A stretch of DNA of 64,000 nt from Rossellomorea vietnamensis (GCF_008180415.1 NZ_VTEI01000003.1:304210-368209), one strand, 5' to 3'. Counted from the stretch's first letter, positions 54,499 to 63,384 are shown. Notes: a model not told the origin generated them from the sequence alone. Numbers and translations: made by a program.

Positions 54499-55665
54499 AT
54501 GAAGAAACAAAACTGGCTGTCCATTCAATTCTTTGCAATCTTTTTCACCTGGGGCATTTTCGTACCATACTGGACTGCATGGCTTGTCGAAAGCAAAGGC
54601 TTTTCCATTGCCACAGCCTCTTCACTGATCGCTGCCGGCATGATTGCCCGTTCGTTTTCCAGCTTTTATTTATTCCCAACTTTGAGCCAGAGATTTCCGC
54701 TTGGAAAACTCGCCCGCATCATTGTGATCGGGTCAGGCCTGTCACTATTATTATTCTTTCCATTAAGTTCATATATCGGGATGCTGGCCTGCATGGTGAT
54801 TTTCAGCCTGGTCTATCCTATGGTAATGCCGCTTGTTGAAAGCATGGCGGCGGTCATGATGAAAAAAGATAAAATCGATTATGGAAAAAGCAGATCGTGG
54901 GGCTCGATCGGCTACACTGCTGCACTTCTTCTGGCAGGTGTGGTTACCTCGATTTTCAGTGAAGGTGCCGTCATCTATATGCTGTTCGCGGGGATTATCA
55001 TTATCCTGATCTCTTCCTTACAGAAACTTCCGGAATCCATGAGTGCGCCTCGTGGACAGGAACGGATGTCGTACCGCAATTTAATCAAGTCCAAAAAGTT
55101 CGTCCTGGCTATGGGAATCGTCGTTTTCTTAATGGGAACTCACGCCGCATACTACAATTATGGCGTGTTGTACCTGAAAGAACTGGGCGTCAGCAACCTT
55201 TATATCGGGGTCCTGCTCAATGTGGCGATTATCTCTGAAATTCTTTTCTTTGCCCTATCTGATAAGTTCTTAAAAGGCCGATCCATTTCCATTATGTTCA
55301 TGGTTGCCGGCTCGGCAGCTGTCCTGAGATGGACGATGCTGTTTCTATTCCCGAGCGTGTCTGTGTTCATTGCGACACAGCTGCTTCACGCCTTCACTTT
55401 CGGGCTTACACACTATGCCTTTATGAGACTCATCTATGAAGAGCTGGAAAGCAAGGATGTTCCGGCCGCACAGGGTGTTTACACAGCACTGGGTACAGGC
55501 TTGAGCACCGCTGTCCTGACCTTCATCGGCGGCTTTCTGTATGACTACGCACCAGGCTATGCCTTCCTGGGAATGGCGGTCGTTGTCATCCCGGCGATTG
55601 TGCTTGGCGGGTATATGTATACTAAATATGAAAAAGCCTTTGTTGTACGCAAGGCGTTAGGTTAG
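54499..55665 (+). CDS. MFS transporter, phenylpropionate/nucleoside permease-like
   Basis: 388 residues, 12 membrane helices, AAGGGGGATT upstream. The N-terminus SIQFFAIFFTWGIFVPYW, the loop KSRSWGSIGYTAALLLAG and QLLHAFTFGLTHYAFM match the MFS_1-like/HcaT (3-phenylpropionate) group, in which Gly-x-x-R-x-W-G-S-x-G is conserved. Substrate unknown. Confidence 0.82.
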   Translation: MKKQNWLSIQFFAIFFTWGIFVPYWTAWLVESKGFSIATASSLIAAGMIARSFSSFYLFPTLSQRFPLGKLARIIVIGSGLSLLLFFPLSSYIGMLACMVIFSLVYPMVMPLVESMAAVMMKKDKIDYGKSRSWGSIGYTAALLLAGVVTSIFSEGAVIYMLFAGIIIILISSLQKLPESMSAPRGQERMSYRNLIKSKKFVLAMGIVVFLMGTHAAYYNYGVLYLKELGVSNLYIGVLLNVAIISEILFFALSDKFLKGRSISIMFMVAGSAAVLRWTMLFLFPSVSVFIATQLLHAFTFGLTHYAFMRLIYEELESKDVPAAQGVYTALGTGLSTAVLTFIGGFLYDYAPGYAFLGMAVVVIPAIVLGGYMYTKYEKAFVVRKALG

Positions 55666-55674
55666 ATTAATGTT

Positions 55675-55717
55675 GGAGCATTGAACTGGTTATGCGGTTC
55701 AGTGCTCTTTTCTTTTT
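55675..55717 (+). terminator. Rho-independent terminator of the MFS gene
   Basis: GGAGCATTGAAC / GTTCAGTGCTC(T) with a 10-nt loop, then TTTTCTTTTT. Confidence 0.92.
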
Positions 55718-55792
55718 CCCCGGGGATTCTTTGCTCAAACCTGTTTTGTTGAAATTTTATTAACGGGTTTGCGTTTTTAGGAGGGAGTTCTC

Positions 55793-56146
55793 TGTATCGA
55801 CGAAGTTTGCTGCTCTATCGACGAAACGGCTGGGTCTATCAACGAATTCTCCTCTTCTATGAACGAATTGCAGAAATGAGTGCAGATTTTCCGTGACTAT
55901 AGAGTTGGTGAGACTCTTTCTGTCAGCCAGTTTGGGCGTTCTGTCAAGAAGTTTTAACGACGGTTATGTGTGTTCTACAACGAAATTTTGTACTCTATAG
56001 ACGAAACTTGCTGCTCTATCGACGAAACGACGACCTAGTGCCTGAGTTTTTTTCTGTATACTAAACAGCTCGTGCTTTCTATCAACCGGTTTCCGTGTTC
56101 TATCAACCAGTTCGAGTGTTCTATCAACCACTTTTGCCGCTCTATC
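55793..56146. repeat. 21-bp-phased TCTATC repeats, left part
   Basis: TATC/TATG core starts are at 55795, 55816, 55837 and 55858 (all 21 bp apart), then about 55976, 55996, 56017, then 56080, 56101, 56122 and 56143 (21 bp). Two flavours occur: TCTATCGACGAAA and TCTATCAACCRSTT. No gene lies between the MFS terminator and the IS. Confidence 0.9.
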
Positions 56147-56224
56147 TGAATGTAGTATAAAAAGTGGACATAGGTAGTGGCGTATGTTTAAATCATTACT
56201 AACTTTAAAAAGGACGTGTTTTAA

Positions 56225-56533
56225 ATGGCTAAAAATCAACGGACCTATGCTCCTGAGTTTAGAGAATATGTCGCCAAGCTTATCGTTCAGGATGGCCGTA
56301 AGTTGGTGGATGTAAGCAATGAACTAGATATTCCCTACAATACCCTTCAAAAATGGGTAGGGGGCTATCGAAAAAGACTAAGAGACGCTGAAAAGGCTAC
56401 CTAGGATCAATTACTATCTGCCTCTGAATATCGAAAATTATATGAGGAAGAAAGACAAAAATTAATCGATCTCCAAGAGGAAAACGAAATTTTAAAAAAG
56501 GCGATGCACATCTTCACGCAAGAAAAACAGTAA
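56225..56533 (+). pseudogene. IS3 orfA, broken by an in-frame stop
   Basis: MAKNQRTYAPEFREYVAKLI, then VSNELDIPYNTLQKWVGGY is the IS3 OrfA HTH. TAG at 56402 stops it at codon 60; the frame then continues with a leucine-zipper-like KLIDLQEENEILKKAMHIF to 56533. The stop cuts the zipper from the HTH and would block production of the OrfAB fusion transposase. Confidence 0.85.
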
Positions 56534-56574
56534 AATTCGAGTTCATTCATAACCATCGACATGAACACACCATT

Positions 56575-57441
56575 GTGAAGATGTGCGATGTCTTAGGTGT
56601 GTCTACCTCTGGGTATTACCTTTATTTAAGGCGCTTAGAACGTGAAGAAACGGAAAGAGAACGGTGGAATCGGCAGCTGGATGAACGCATTCAATTTCAT
56701 TTCCATGATAACCTTGGAACTTATGGCAGTCCGCGCATCTATAAAAAGATTACTCAGGAAGACGGCATCCAAGTCTCTCTAAAAAAGGTAACCAATCGCA
56801 TGAGTGAGTTGGGCCTATATGCAGTCCCTAGTCCGAAATTTATTCATACTACAGATTCAGATCATGATCAAGCTGTCTTCAAAAATGTGCTCAATCGGAA
56901 CTTTCAGCCTGAAGCGCCAAATAAGGTTTGGGCAACGGATATCACTTATATCCACACAGGAGAAGGATTTCTATACCTTAATCCCATATTGGACCTTTAT
57001 TCTCGCAGGGTTATTAGTTATGCCATCGATGACCATATGAATCACTCTCTGCCACTCCGAGCGTTAAATGAAGCCTTATCCAAACGACAGCCTAAACACG
57101 GCTGGGTCCATCATTCAGATCGAGGATCTCAATACTGTTCCCGCAATTATTTAGATGCCTTAAGACAGGCCGACGCTACTATCAGTATGAGTCGTAAAGC
57201 TAATCCTTACGATAACGCTTGTGTAGAGTCCTTTTTTGCCTCCTTGAAAAAGGAATACTTATATAAGTGGGTGTTTAAGACAAAGGCTGAAGCCATTCAA
57301 GCTGTTCAATTCTATATTGAATTTTACAATCGGAAACGTATGCACTCCTCATTGGACTACGCCACTCCAATTGAGGTAGAAGTGGCATACATGAAGGCGC
57401 AAAAGAAAGACACAACTAAAGATTTCACTACCTCTGCGTAA
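56575..57441 (+). CDS. IS3-family transposase OrfB
   Basis: 288 residues by the GTG at 56575. The open frame extends upstream to about 56532 (VKFEFIHNHRHEHTI), in the -1 frame relative to orfA, as for programmed frameshifting in IS3. HTH_21 (about 1-70), then the rve integrase core with DDE residues in WATDITYIH, VHHSDRGSQY and NPYDNACVESFFASLKKE. The catalytic core is intact, but orfA is not. Confidence 0.9.
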   Translation: MKMCDVLGVSTSGYYLYLRRLEREETERERWNRQLDERIQFHFHDNLGTYGSPRIYKKITQEDGIQVSLKKVTNRMSELGLYAVPSPKFIHTTDSDHDQAVFKNVLNRNFQPEAPNKVWATDITYIHTGEGFLYLNPILDLYSRRVISYAIDDHMNHSLPLRALNEALSKRQPKHGWVHHSDRGSQYCSRNYLDALRQADATISMSRKANPYDNACVESFFASLKKEYLYKWVFKTKAEAIQAVQFYIEFYNRKRMHSSLDYATPIEVEVAYMKAQKKDTTKDFTTSA

Positions 57442-57567
57442 AGGAACGATTGGTTTTTAATTGTTTCTTTACGCAGAGGCCTCCAAACATCGTCTCAAGA
57501 CGGTGTGCGGAAGTAAAAACACGCCACTAACTGGTCAATTCGTATCTATTTTATTGACAGAAGTCCA

Positions 57568-57625
57568 CTATCAACCATTTTGTGCATTCTATCAGCCACT
57601 TTGCCCTTTCTATCAACCACTCGGT
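57568..57625. repeat. 21-bp-phased TCTATC repeats, continuation after the IS
   Basis: Core starts at 57569, 57590 and 57611 keep the exact 21-bp spacing; motif TCTATCAACCA. Confidence 0.9.
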
Positions 57626-57644
57626 AAAAACCAGGCTCACTCTC

Positions 57645-58106
57645 TCATAAATGGCTCGGAGATTCTGCCATCTCCTTTAATGCCTCTGCACGGGACACAA
57701 TAAATCTTCTCATATAGCTTTCTAAAAACAGCTTGTCTGCCAGGATTCCGAGAGGGCCAAAGGGTGACTTGTACTGAAAACGGTCAATCATGAGGGTTCC
57801 GCCGTCTTTTTCGATAAATTGATGGGTATGTTCGAAAGAATGAAAGGCTCCTTTGACCATTATGTCGACGAATTGAGTGGGCTTTTCCATCTGTGTAATT
57901 TTAGCTGTCAGCCTTTGCTTTATTCCGAGGTGCACGGCTTCCCATATGACGATATCTCCTTCCTCCAGAAGACCTTCCGTCACTCCGCCGACTGCTTTTT
58001 CTTTAGTTTGAGACGTCGTCTGAGTGTGTATATCTACGTTTCTTGCGAGATCAAAACACAGTTCGATCGGTGCTTTTATGAATTGTTCATGCTCAATTAA
58101 GGGCAT
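57645..58106 (-). CDS. SRPBCC (START-like) domain protein
   Basis: 153 residues from ATG at 58106 (AAGGAGGG 8 nt upstream; the 18-residue longer frame has no site). IEHEQFIKAPIELCFDLARN at the start, GDIVIWEAVHLGIKQRLTAK, FVDIMVKGAFHSFEHTHQF and FGPLGILADKLFLESYMRRF follow the polyketide-cyclase/SRPBCC pattern found in B. subtilis YfjM/YndB-like proteins. Binds a hydrophobic ligand in related proteins; ligand unknown. Confidence 0.8.
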   Translation of the reverse strand: MPLIEHEQFIKAPIELCFDLARNVDIHTQTTSQTKEKAVGGVTEGLLEEGDIVIWEAVHLGIKQRLTAKITQMEKPTQFVDIMVKGAFHSFEHTHQFIEKDGGTLMIDRFQYKSPFGPLGILADKLFLESYMRRFIVSRAEALKEMAESPSHL

Positions 58107-58251
58107 AAGTTGGTCCCTCCTTTTCTGTCTATTATAGGTAAAAAGAGTCTGAAAGCCCACGCTTCAAATATTTTAAATTTTTAAATAACCAATTCCCTTC
58201 CAATGTTAAAAAGGGTATACTTATTTCATCTTACTAAAAGGAGAAGTTACC

Positions 58252-58512
58252 TTGAAAAAACTTGCTCTTACCACTTTTGGCGTTCCGGTCTGGAGTTTTG
58301 CAATAGGTTGTCTGTTCATTATTCTATCCGGTTTTGGCGGCCGAATCGCATCCAGTCTTTCCAGGCAGGGTCATGAGGATGTGTGGATGGTTTCGGACGA
58401 ATTAACCCGTGCGTGGACCTACATTCCCTTAATAGTCGGAATTGCTCTTTTAAGCCTGGCCGTCAGCACTTTTTCGATTTCTTATTTCTTTTGGCAGAAA
58501 CGCATGAGTTGA
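58252..58512 (+). CDS. Small hypothetical membrane protein
   Basis: 86 residues from TTG (AAAGGAGAAG upstream). Two hydrophobic segments (about 10-30 and 58-80) with a charged loop between them. Followed after 40 nt by another two-helix protein of similar length, probably co-transcribed. Confidence 0.6.
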   Translation: MKKLALTTFGVPVWSFAIGCLFIILSGFGGRIASSLSRQGHEDVWMVSDELTRAWTYIPLIVGIALLSLAVSTFSISYFFWQKRMS

Positions 58513-58552
58513 TTCATTTTAACTAGTTTAACAGTTGTATGGAGGAGTCACT

Positions 58553-58795
58553 ATTAAAAATATCCAGATTGGAATAATGTTACTTATACTGAGCGCAATC
58601 CTGTACGGCTCTGCCATTATAGCAGCCTCTGTCTACTCGCTTGTTTTATCAGGAGATGGCGGTCCTGGATGGAGTAGAGTGTATGGCATTTTCGGAACCG
58701 CTCTAATAGAGGTGGGCGCCATTCCTGTAACCATATCCATTATTTCCTGCTTAATAGGGTTGGGCCTAATCGGCTACAGTTTAAAGAAGAAGTAG
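58553..58795 (+). CDS. Small hypothetical membrane protein, probable ATT start
   Basis: 80 residues if read from ATT at 58553. GGAGGAG (58541-58547) is 6 nt before this ATT. The only standard in-frame start, TTG at 58535, lies in front of the binding site, so translation from it would not use that site. The product KNIQIGIMLLILSAILYGSA then has two membrane segments (about 5-28 and 55-75). No family recognised. Confidence 0.5.
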   Translation: MKNIQIGIMLLILSAILYGSAIIAASVYSLVLSGDGGPGWSRVYGIFGTALIEVGAIPVTISIISCLIGLGLIGYSLKKK

Positions 58796-58806
58796 GTTTT
58801 ATAAAG

Positions 58807-58837
58807 GCGATTACTCTAAAGAGTGATCGTTTTTTTC
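58807..58837 (+). terminator. Rho-independent terminator
   Basis: CGATTACTCT / AGAGTGATCG (one wobble) with a 2-nt gap, followed by TTTTTTTC. Confidence 0.85.
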
Positions 58838-58945
58838 TTGGGCTTATTCTTTGGGCAATGCTGCTTCTGTTCTAATCTTGGGGCTGAGATAGTCTGTGGA
58901 GTTATTCTAGTGAAGGTTATACCTTTTTAGGAAGAAGTGTGAGAT

Positions 58946-59070
58946 TTCTATCAACCGGTTTGATCAATCTATCAACCACTTTTCCCCTTCTATCAACCAA
59001 ACCGCTCTTGCCTCGCCATTTAGCAGTATCTCGCTTGGATTCTTTGCTGCCCTCTATCGACGAAACTATT
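58946..59070. repeat. 21-bp-phased TCTATC repeats, third block
   Basis: Core starts at 58949, 58970 and 58991 (21 bp apart), motif TCTATCAACC; one TCTATCGACGAAA copy at 59055. No gene in 58838-59110. Confidence 0.85.
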
Positions 59071-59110
59071 CAGGTACTGCCCTTTGGGAAATTACGAAGG
59101 GCTCTCCCTA

Positions 59111-59146
59111 CAAAAAAGAAAAAAGCCCGAGGAAACCTCAGACTTT
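59111..59146 (-). terminator. Rho-independent terminator of the sugar ABC operon
   Basis: Minus strand AGTCTGAGG / CCTCGGGCT with a TTT loop, then TTTTTTCTTTTTT, overlapping the stop of the last permease gene. Confidence 0.88.
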
Positions 59147-59955
59147 TATCCTTTCAATGAACCTGCCATCATACCGGCAACAAAATAACGCTGCAGGAAG
59201 ATATAGGCGATAACCATTGGAGCTGACGCTATGATAACTCCTGTGAAGAGCATTGGATAGTTGGTCATATACTCTCCCTGAAATTCCAGCAGAGCAAGCG
59301 GCAATGTTTTATAATCCGTGTCTGTAATGAACAGCAACGGATAAAGAAGGTCATTCCATACCATCACGAACAGGAAGATAGCTGTAGCTGAGAGTGATGG
59401 AAGCGACAACGGAATGGCCACCTTTGCGTACATCTGCCAGTTGGAGGCACCGTCGATCCGGCTGGCTTCAAACAGCGAGCTTGGCAGTGATTTCATGAAA
59501 CCTGTCAGGATGAAGACTGCTACAGGCAAGGTGACTGAGATGTTGACCAGGATCAACCCTGTCAGGCTGTTCGTCAGCCCTAGATCAAATACGAGTTGAT
59601 AGAGCGGAATCATGTTCACTTGCGCAGGAACCATCATGCCTAATGTGAATAAGCCGAACAAAATCCTTCCCGGCCAGCCGGACAGTCGGGTGATGGCAAA
59701 GGCGATCAAACTTGAGAAGAATAGGGTCAGGCTTACTCCAAACAAGGTCACGATGACGCTGTTCCAGAAGTAAACACCCATTGATTCTTCAGAAAACATT
59801 GTTAGATAATTCCCGAAATTGAAGCTTTCCGGAAGTCCCAGTACATCCTGATACATCTCCGCGTTTGATTTGAAGGTCGCAAAGAAGATGGCGATGACCG
59901 GAATGATAATCAGCAAGGCATAAATTACGTTAAGGAAACCTTTTGTTACTTTCAT
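59146..59955 (-). CDS. Carbohydrate ABC transporter permease, MalG type (CUT1)
   Basis: 269 residues, six membrane helices, GGAGGGGAAA upstream. The EAA loop ASRIDGASNWQMYAKVAIPL and the start VIYALLIIIPVIAIFFATFK are typical of MalG. The C-terminus QRYFVAGMMAGSLKG is the usual MalG ending. Third gene of the operon after the binding protein and the MalF-type permease. No ATPase gene is present, so a shared MsmX/UgpC-type ATPase is likely used. Confidence 0.92.
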   Translation of the reverse strand: MKVTKGFLNVIYALLIIIPVIAIFFATFKSNAEMYQDVLGLPESFNFGNYLTMFSEESMGVYFWNSVIVTLFGVSLTLFFSSLIAFAITRLSGWPGRILFGLFTLGMMVPAQVNMIPLYQLVFDLGLTNSLTGLILVNISVTLPVAVFILTGFMKSLPSSLFEASRIDGASNWQMYAKVAIPLSLPSLSATAIFLFVMVWNDLLYPLLFITDTDYKTLPLALLEFQGEYMTNYPMLFTGVIIASAPMVIAYIFLQRYFVAGMMAGSLKG

Positions 59956-59988
59956 GGATTTCCCCTCCTTTTTTAAAAAAATCTTATA

Positions 59989-60870
59989 TTAGCTTACTGC
60001 TCTGTCGGAACGGAGCACTTTGAATTGAATAATGGTAATGACGGCGATCACAATCATGAAAATGACGGATTCCGCTGATGCATAACCAAATTTAAAGCTT
60101 CGGAATGCTGTGGAATAAATCAAGGTTGCCAGGATTTCGGTAGAGTAGTTTGGACCTCCGCGAGTCATGGCAAAAATCAGGTCGAACGCCTTGAAGGATT
60201 GAATCGTTGTATAGGCAACGACGATGGTTGCAGCTGGTGCGACCAGCGGCCAGGTGACGAAACGGAATCGCTGCCACTTGGAAGCTCCCTCAATCTTAGC
60301 CACTTCATAGAGATCATTCGGAATATTCTGAAGTCCAGCGACAAAGATGATTAACATCTGTCCGGTATGCATCCAGACTTGTACAACTGCAATTGAGAAA
60401 ATCGCAATGTCCTGGTCTCCCAGCCAGTTATGGGTCAGAAAATCCAAGTTGACTCTTTCCAACAAGGTATTTAAGATTCCTAAGTTCGGGTCGTACACGA
60501 ATGACCAGATAAATGCTACCGACACGGATGACAGAATGGTCGGGAAGAAATATAGGGCTCTCAGGAAGACATTCGTCTTTGTGTTTTTCACGAGATATAA
60601 GGCGAAGACTAGTGAGAATAAGGTTTGAAAAACAACAACAAACAGCATAAATTTTACGTTGTTGCCAAGTGCTTTTGCAAAAATCGAATCATTGGTAAAG
60701 ATCTTTATGTAGTTCTCGACTCCGACAAAGTTATAATCAGGCGTCAACCCGTCCCAATCGGTAAACGAATAGAACAGCGCTGAAAATGTCGGGTAAATAA
60801 AAAAGATTGAATATAATATGAGGCCCGGCAGCACAAACAGCAACAGGGCTTTATTTTTCTTAAGATCCAT
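59989..60870 (-). CDS. Carbohydrate ABC transporter permease, MalF type (CUT1)
   Basis: 293 residues from ATG at 60870, with GAAGGAG 8 nt upstream (GTG at 60879 is inside that region). Six helices. EAA loop VAKIEGASKWQRFRFVTWPL and FYPTFSALFYSFTDWDG are family marks. It starts only 37 nt after the hairpin-repeat array that separates it from the binding-protein gene. Confidence 0.92.
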   Translation of the reverse strand: MDLKKNKALLLFVLPGLILYSIFFIYPTFSALFYSFTDWDGLTPDYNFVGVENYIKIFTNDSIFAKALGNNVKFMLFVVVFQTLFSLVFALYLVKNTKTNVFLRALYFFPTILSSVSVAFIWSFVYDPNLGILNTLLERVNLDFLTHNWLGDQDIAIFSIAVVQVWMHTGQMLIIFVAGLQNIPNDLYEVAKIEGASKWQRFRFVTWPLVAPAATIVVAYTTIQSFKAFDLIFAMTRGGPNYSTEILATLIYSTAFRSFKFGYASAESVIFMIVIAVITIIQFKVLRSDRAVS

Positions 60871-60906
60871 TGAACCCACTCCTTCAAACTCAAAACATTA
60901 TGTACC

Positions 60907-62089
60907 AAAAGCGTAAGCGCCTTGATCAGCCCCGACAGGCAAATGTTCCAAAGAGAAAAAAAGGCGGTCTTTCCTTTTATTCTCTTTGGGTTATTTGACC
61001 CCGAGGGGCTAGGCGCTGAAGCTGGACGAAACAAAAGCGTAAGCGCCTTGATCAGCCCCGACAGGCAAATGTTCCAAAGAGAAAAAAAGGCGGTCTTTCC
61101 TTTTATTCTCTTTGGGTTATTTGACCCCGAGGGGCTAGGCGCTGAAGCTGGACGAAACAAAAGCGTAAGCGCCTCGATCAGCCCCGACAGGCAAATGTTC
61201 CAAAGAGAAAAAAAGGCGGTCTTTCCTTTTATTCTCTTTGGGTTATTTGACCCCGAGGGGCTAGGCGCTGAAGCTGGACGAAACAAAAGCGTAAGCGCCT
61301 CGATCAGCCCCGACAGGCAAATGTTCCAAAGAGAAAAAAAGGCGGTCTTTCCTTTTATTCTCTTTGGGTTATTTGACCCCGAGGGGCTAGGCGCTGAAAC
61401 TGGACGAAACAAAAGCGTAAGCGCCTCGATCAGCCCCGACAGGCAAATGTTCCAAAGAGAAAAAAAGGCGGTCTTTCCTTTTATTCTCTTTGGGTTATTT
61501 GACCCCGAGGGGCTAGGCGCTGAAACTGGACGAAACAAAAGCGTAAGCGCCTCGATCAGCCCCGACAGGCAAATGTTCCTCAGAGAATAAAAGGTGCTCT
61601 TTCCTTTTATTTCTCTGAGGGTTATTTGACCCCGAGGGGCTAGGCGCTGAAGCTGGACGAAACAAAAGCGTAAGCGCCTCGATCAGCCCCGACAGGCAAA
61701 TGTTCCAAAGAGAAAAAAAGGCGGTCTTTCCTTTTATTCTCTTTGGGTTATTTGACCCCGAGGGGCTAGGCGCTGAAGCTGGATGAAACAAAAGCGTAAG
61801 CGCCTCGATCAGCCCCGACAGGCAAATGTTCCTCAGAGAATAAAAGGTGCTCTTTCCTTTTATTTCTCTGAGGGTTATTTGACCCCGAGGGGCTAGGCGC
61901 TGAAGCTGGATGAAACAAAAGCGTAAGCGCCTCGATCAGCCCCGACAGGCAAATGTTCCTCAGAGAATAAAAGGTGCTCTTTCCTTTTATTTCTCTGAGG
62001 GTTATTTGACCCCGAGGGGCTAGGCGCTGAAGCTGGACGAACCAAAAGCGTAAGCGCCTCGATCAGCCCGACAGGCAGTTGTTCCAAAT
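60907..62089. repeat. Array of nine 126/127-bp hairpin repeats plus a partial copy
   Basis: Unit starts (AAAAGCGTAAGCGCC) at 60907, 61033, 61159, 61285, 61411, 61537, 61664, 61790 and 61917, with a partial tenth at 62044. Each unit folds on itself: AGCGCCT..AGCCCC pairs with GGGGCTAGGCGCT, CAAAT with ATTTG, and an inner stem closes the hairpin. The inner stem exists in two paired versions, AAAGAGAA/TTCTCTTT (126 bp) and TCAGAGAA/TTCTCTGA (127 bp). Because 126 is a multiple of three, long frames appear on both strands; they are artefacts. Confidence 0.95.
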
Positions 62090-62142
62090 CATTTCCTAAG
62101 TAACAGGAAGAGAGAGAGTCGCCCTCTCTCCCAAATCAGATA

Positions 62143-63384
62143 TTATTGTATCTTTTGGTTTACGATTTCTTGAGCTTCCTGTGCTGCAGTTTCCGGATCT
62201 GCGCCGCTCAATACATTTTGTATGGAAGCGATGACCGCTTTCTCTACGTCTGCATCAGGGATCAGGTAACGAGGCTGGAAGCGGGTGTTTTTGTCCATCC
62301 ATTCTTCCGTCGCCTTCAGTGATTCAGATTCATAATTCACATCAGGAATCGTTAGGGCCTGTCCTGTCTCATTGGCATAATACTCGGCATTTTCCGGCTG
62401 TGACAGGAAGTCGATGAACATTTTAGCTTCCTCTTTATTTTCTGACTGGCTGTTGACAGCAAGCATGAAGGTTGTTGTATGGACTCCTTCAAATTCCGCC
62501 TCACCGGCAGGAACCGTGATAGGTGCCAGTAAGCCCAGCTCAAGGTCAGGGTTCAAGTCCTTGATGTTCGCCATGGCATAAGAACCTGTTGCGAGCATTG
62601 CCGCTTCTTCCTGTGCAACCTGCGCAATGGCTCCTTCATGCTTCATGCCAAGCGCATCCTCGCCGATATATCCTTTATCCATGAGTTCCTGGAATTGAGC
62701 CAGTGTATCGACCCACCAGTCATCCGTCAGTTCTGTTTCACCATTCATCATGTCACCAAAGACACCCTCAGGCGCATTGTTCATCATCATCGAATTCATC
62801 ATTTGCCCAGGTCCGATATCCGCTCCCGGGAATGCGATAGGCGTATAGCCTTCATCTTTCAGAGTCTGGCAAAGCTCGAGGAAGCCTTCCCAGTCATCCG
62901 CCGGCTCAAGGCCAAGCTCATCAAAAAGTGTCTTGTTATAGACTGGCTGGTTGTAGACAAGCTGAAGCGGAAGCGCCAATTGCTTTCCATCCGATTGTCC
63001 TGCATCAATCAAGCTTTCATTAAAGTTGCCTACCAGCTCTTCTCCCGTCAAGTCTTCAAATAGACCTGCCTTTTGAATAATTTCAAATTGAGATCCGGGA
63101 AAGGCTGTGAACACGTCACCAGTCGATCCGTCACGAAGCAGTGTCTGGGCAGTAGATTGATATTTTTCAGAAGGATACACGGTCATTTCGACGCTGATAT
63201 CCGTATTTTCTTCTTCAAAGCGGCTGATCAATTCCTTAAAGGCTTCAGAATCTTCCCCGCGCCAGTGAATAAAACTGATTTCCTTTGAACCGTCTGCCGA
63301 TCCGCTTTCAGAAGAGGAGCATCCCGCAAGAAAGCTGGATACCAGCAGAATCAACATCAACAGCAATGATAATGGCTTTTTCAT
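62143..63384 (-). CDS. Sugar ABC transporter substrate-binding lipoprotein
   Basis: 413 residues, AAGGGGATG upstream. Lipoprotein signal with lipobox LAGC (Cys22). Family 1 solute-binding fold: ISFIHWRGEDSEAFKELISR, then FEEENTDISVEMTVYPSEKY, the LPLQLVYNQPVYN hinge region and FEGVHTTTFMLAVNS. The first gene of a three-gene CUT1 operon. The sugar is unknown; MSMEG/raffinose-type oligosaccharides are typical. Confidence 0.93.
   Translation of the reverse strand: MKKPLSLLLMLILLVSSFLAGCSSSESGSADGSKEISFIHWRGEDSEAFKELISRFEEENTDISVEMTVYPSEKYQSTAQTLLRDGSTGDVFTAFPGSQFEIIQKAGLFEDLTGEELVGNFNESLIDAGQSDGKQLALPLQLVYNQPVYNKTLFDELGLEPADDWEGFLELCQTLKDEGYTPIAFPGADIGPGQMMNSMMMNNAPEGVFGDMMNGETELTDDWWVDTLAQFQELMDKGYIGEDALGMKHEGAIAQVAQEEAAMLATGSYAMANIKDLNPDLELGLLAPITVPAGEAEFEGVHTTTFMLAVNSQSENKEEAKMFIDFLSQPENAEYYANETGQALTIPDVNYESESLKATEEWMDKNTRFQPRYLIPDADVEKAVIASIQNVLSGADPETAAQEAQEIVNQKIQ

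Larger units (their letters stand above)
56147..57567 (+). mobile_element. IS3-family insertion sequence with 5-bp target duplication
   Basis: 1,421 bp starting TGAATG and ending GTCCA (TG...CA termini), flanked by CTATC at 56142-56146 and 57568-57572. Removing it and one CTATC restores the 21-bp spacing of the surrounding repeats, which fixes the borders. Terminal inverted repeats are weak. It carries orfA (with a nonsense codon) and orfB. Confidence 0.85.

Noticed and set aside
57461..57703. Plus-strand ORF of 80 codons
   Set aside because: It reads through the IS end, the 21-bp repeats and the antisense of the SRPBCC gene.
60744..61590. Long open frames of 222 and 264 codons on opposite strands
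   Set aside because: They arise because the 126-bp repeat unit is a multiple of three. The protein would be a perfect repeat of noncoding hairpin sequence, and the minus frame runs into the permease gene in the wrong frame.
60907..62089. CRISPR array
   Set aside because: Units of 126 bp are repeated end to end without unique spacers.
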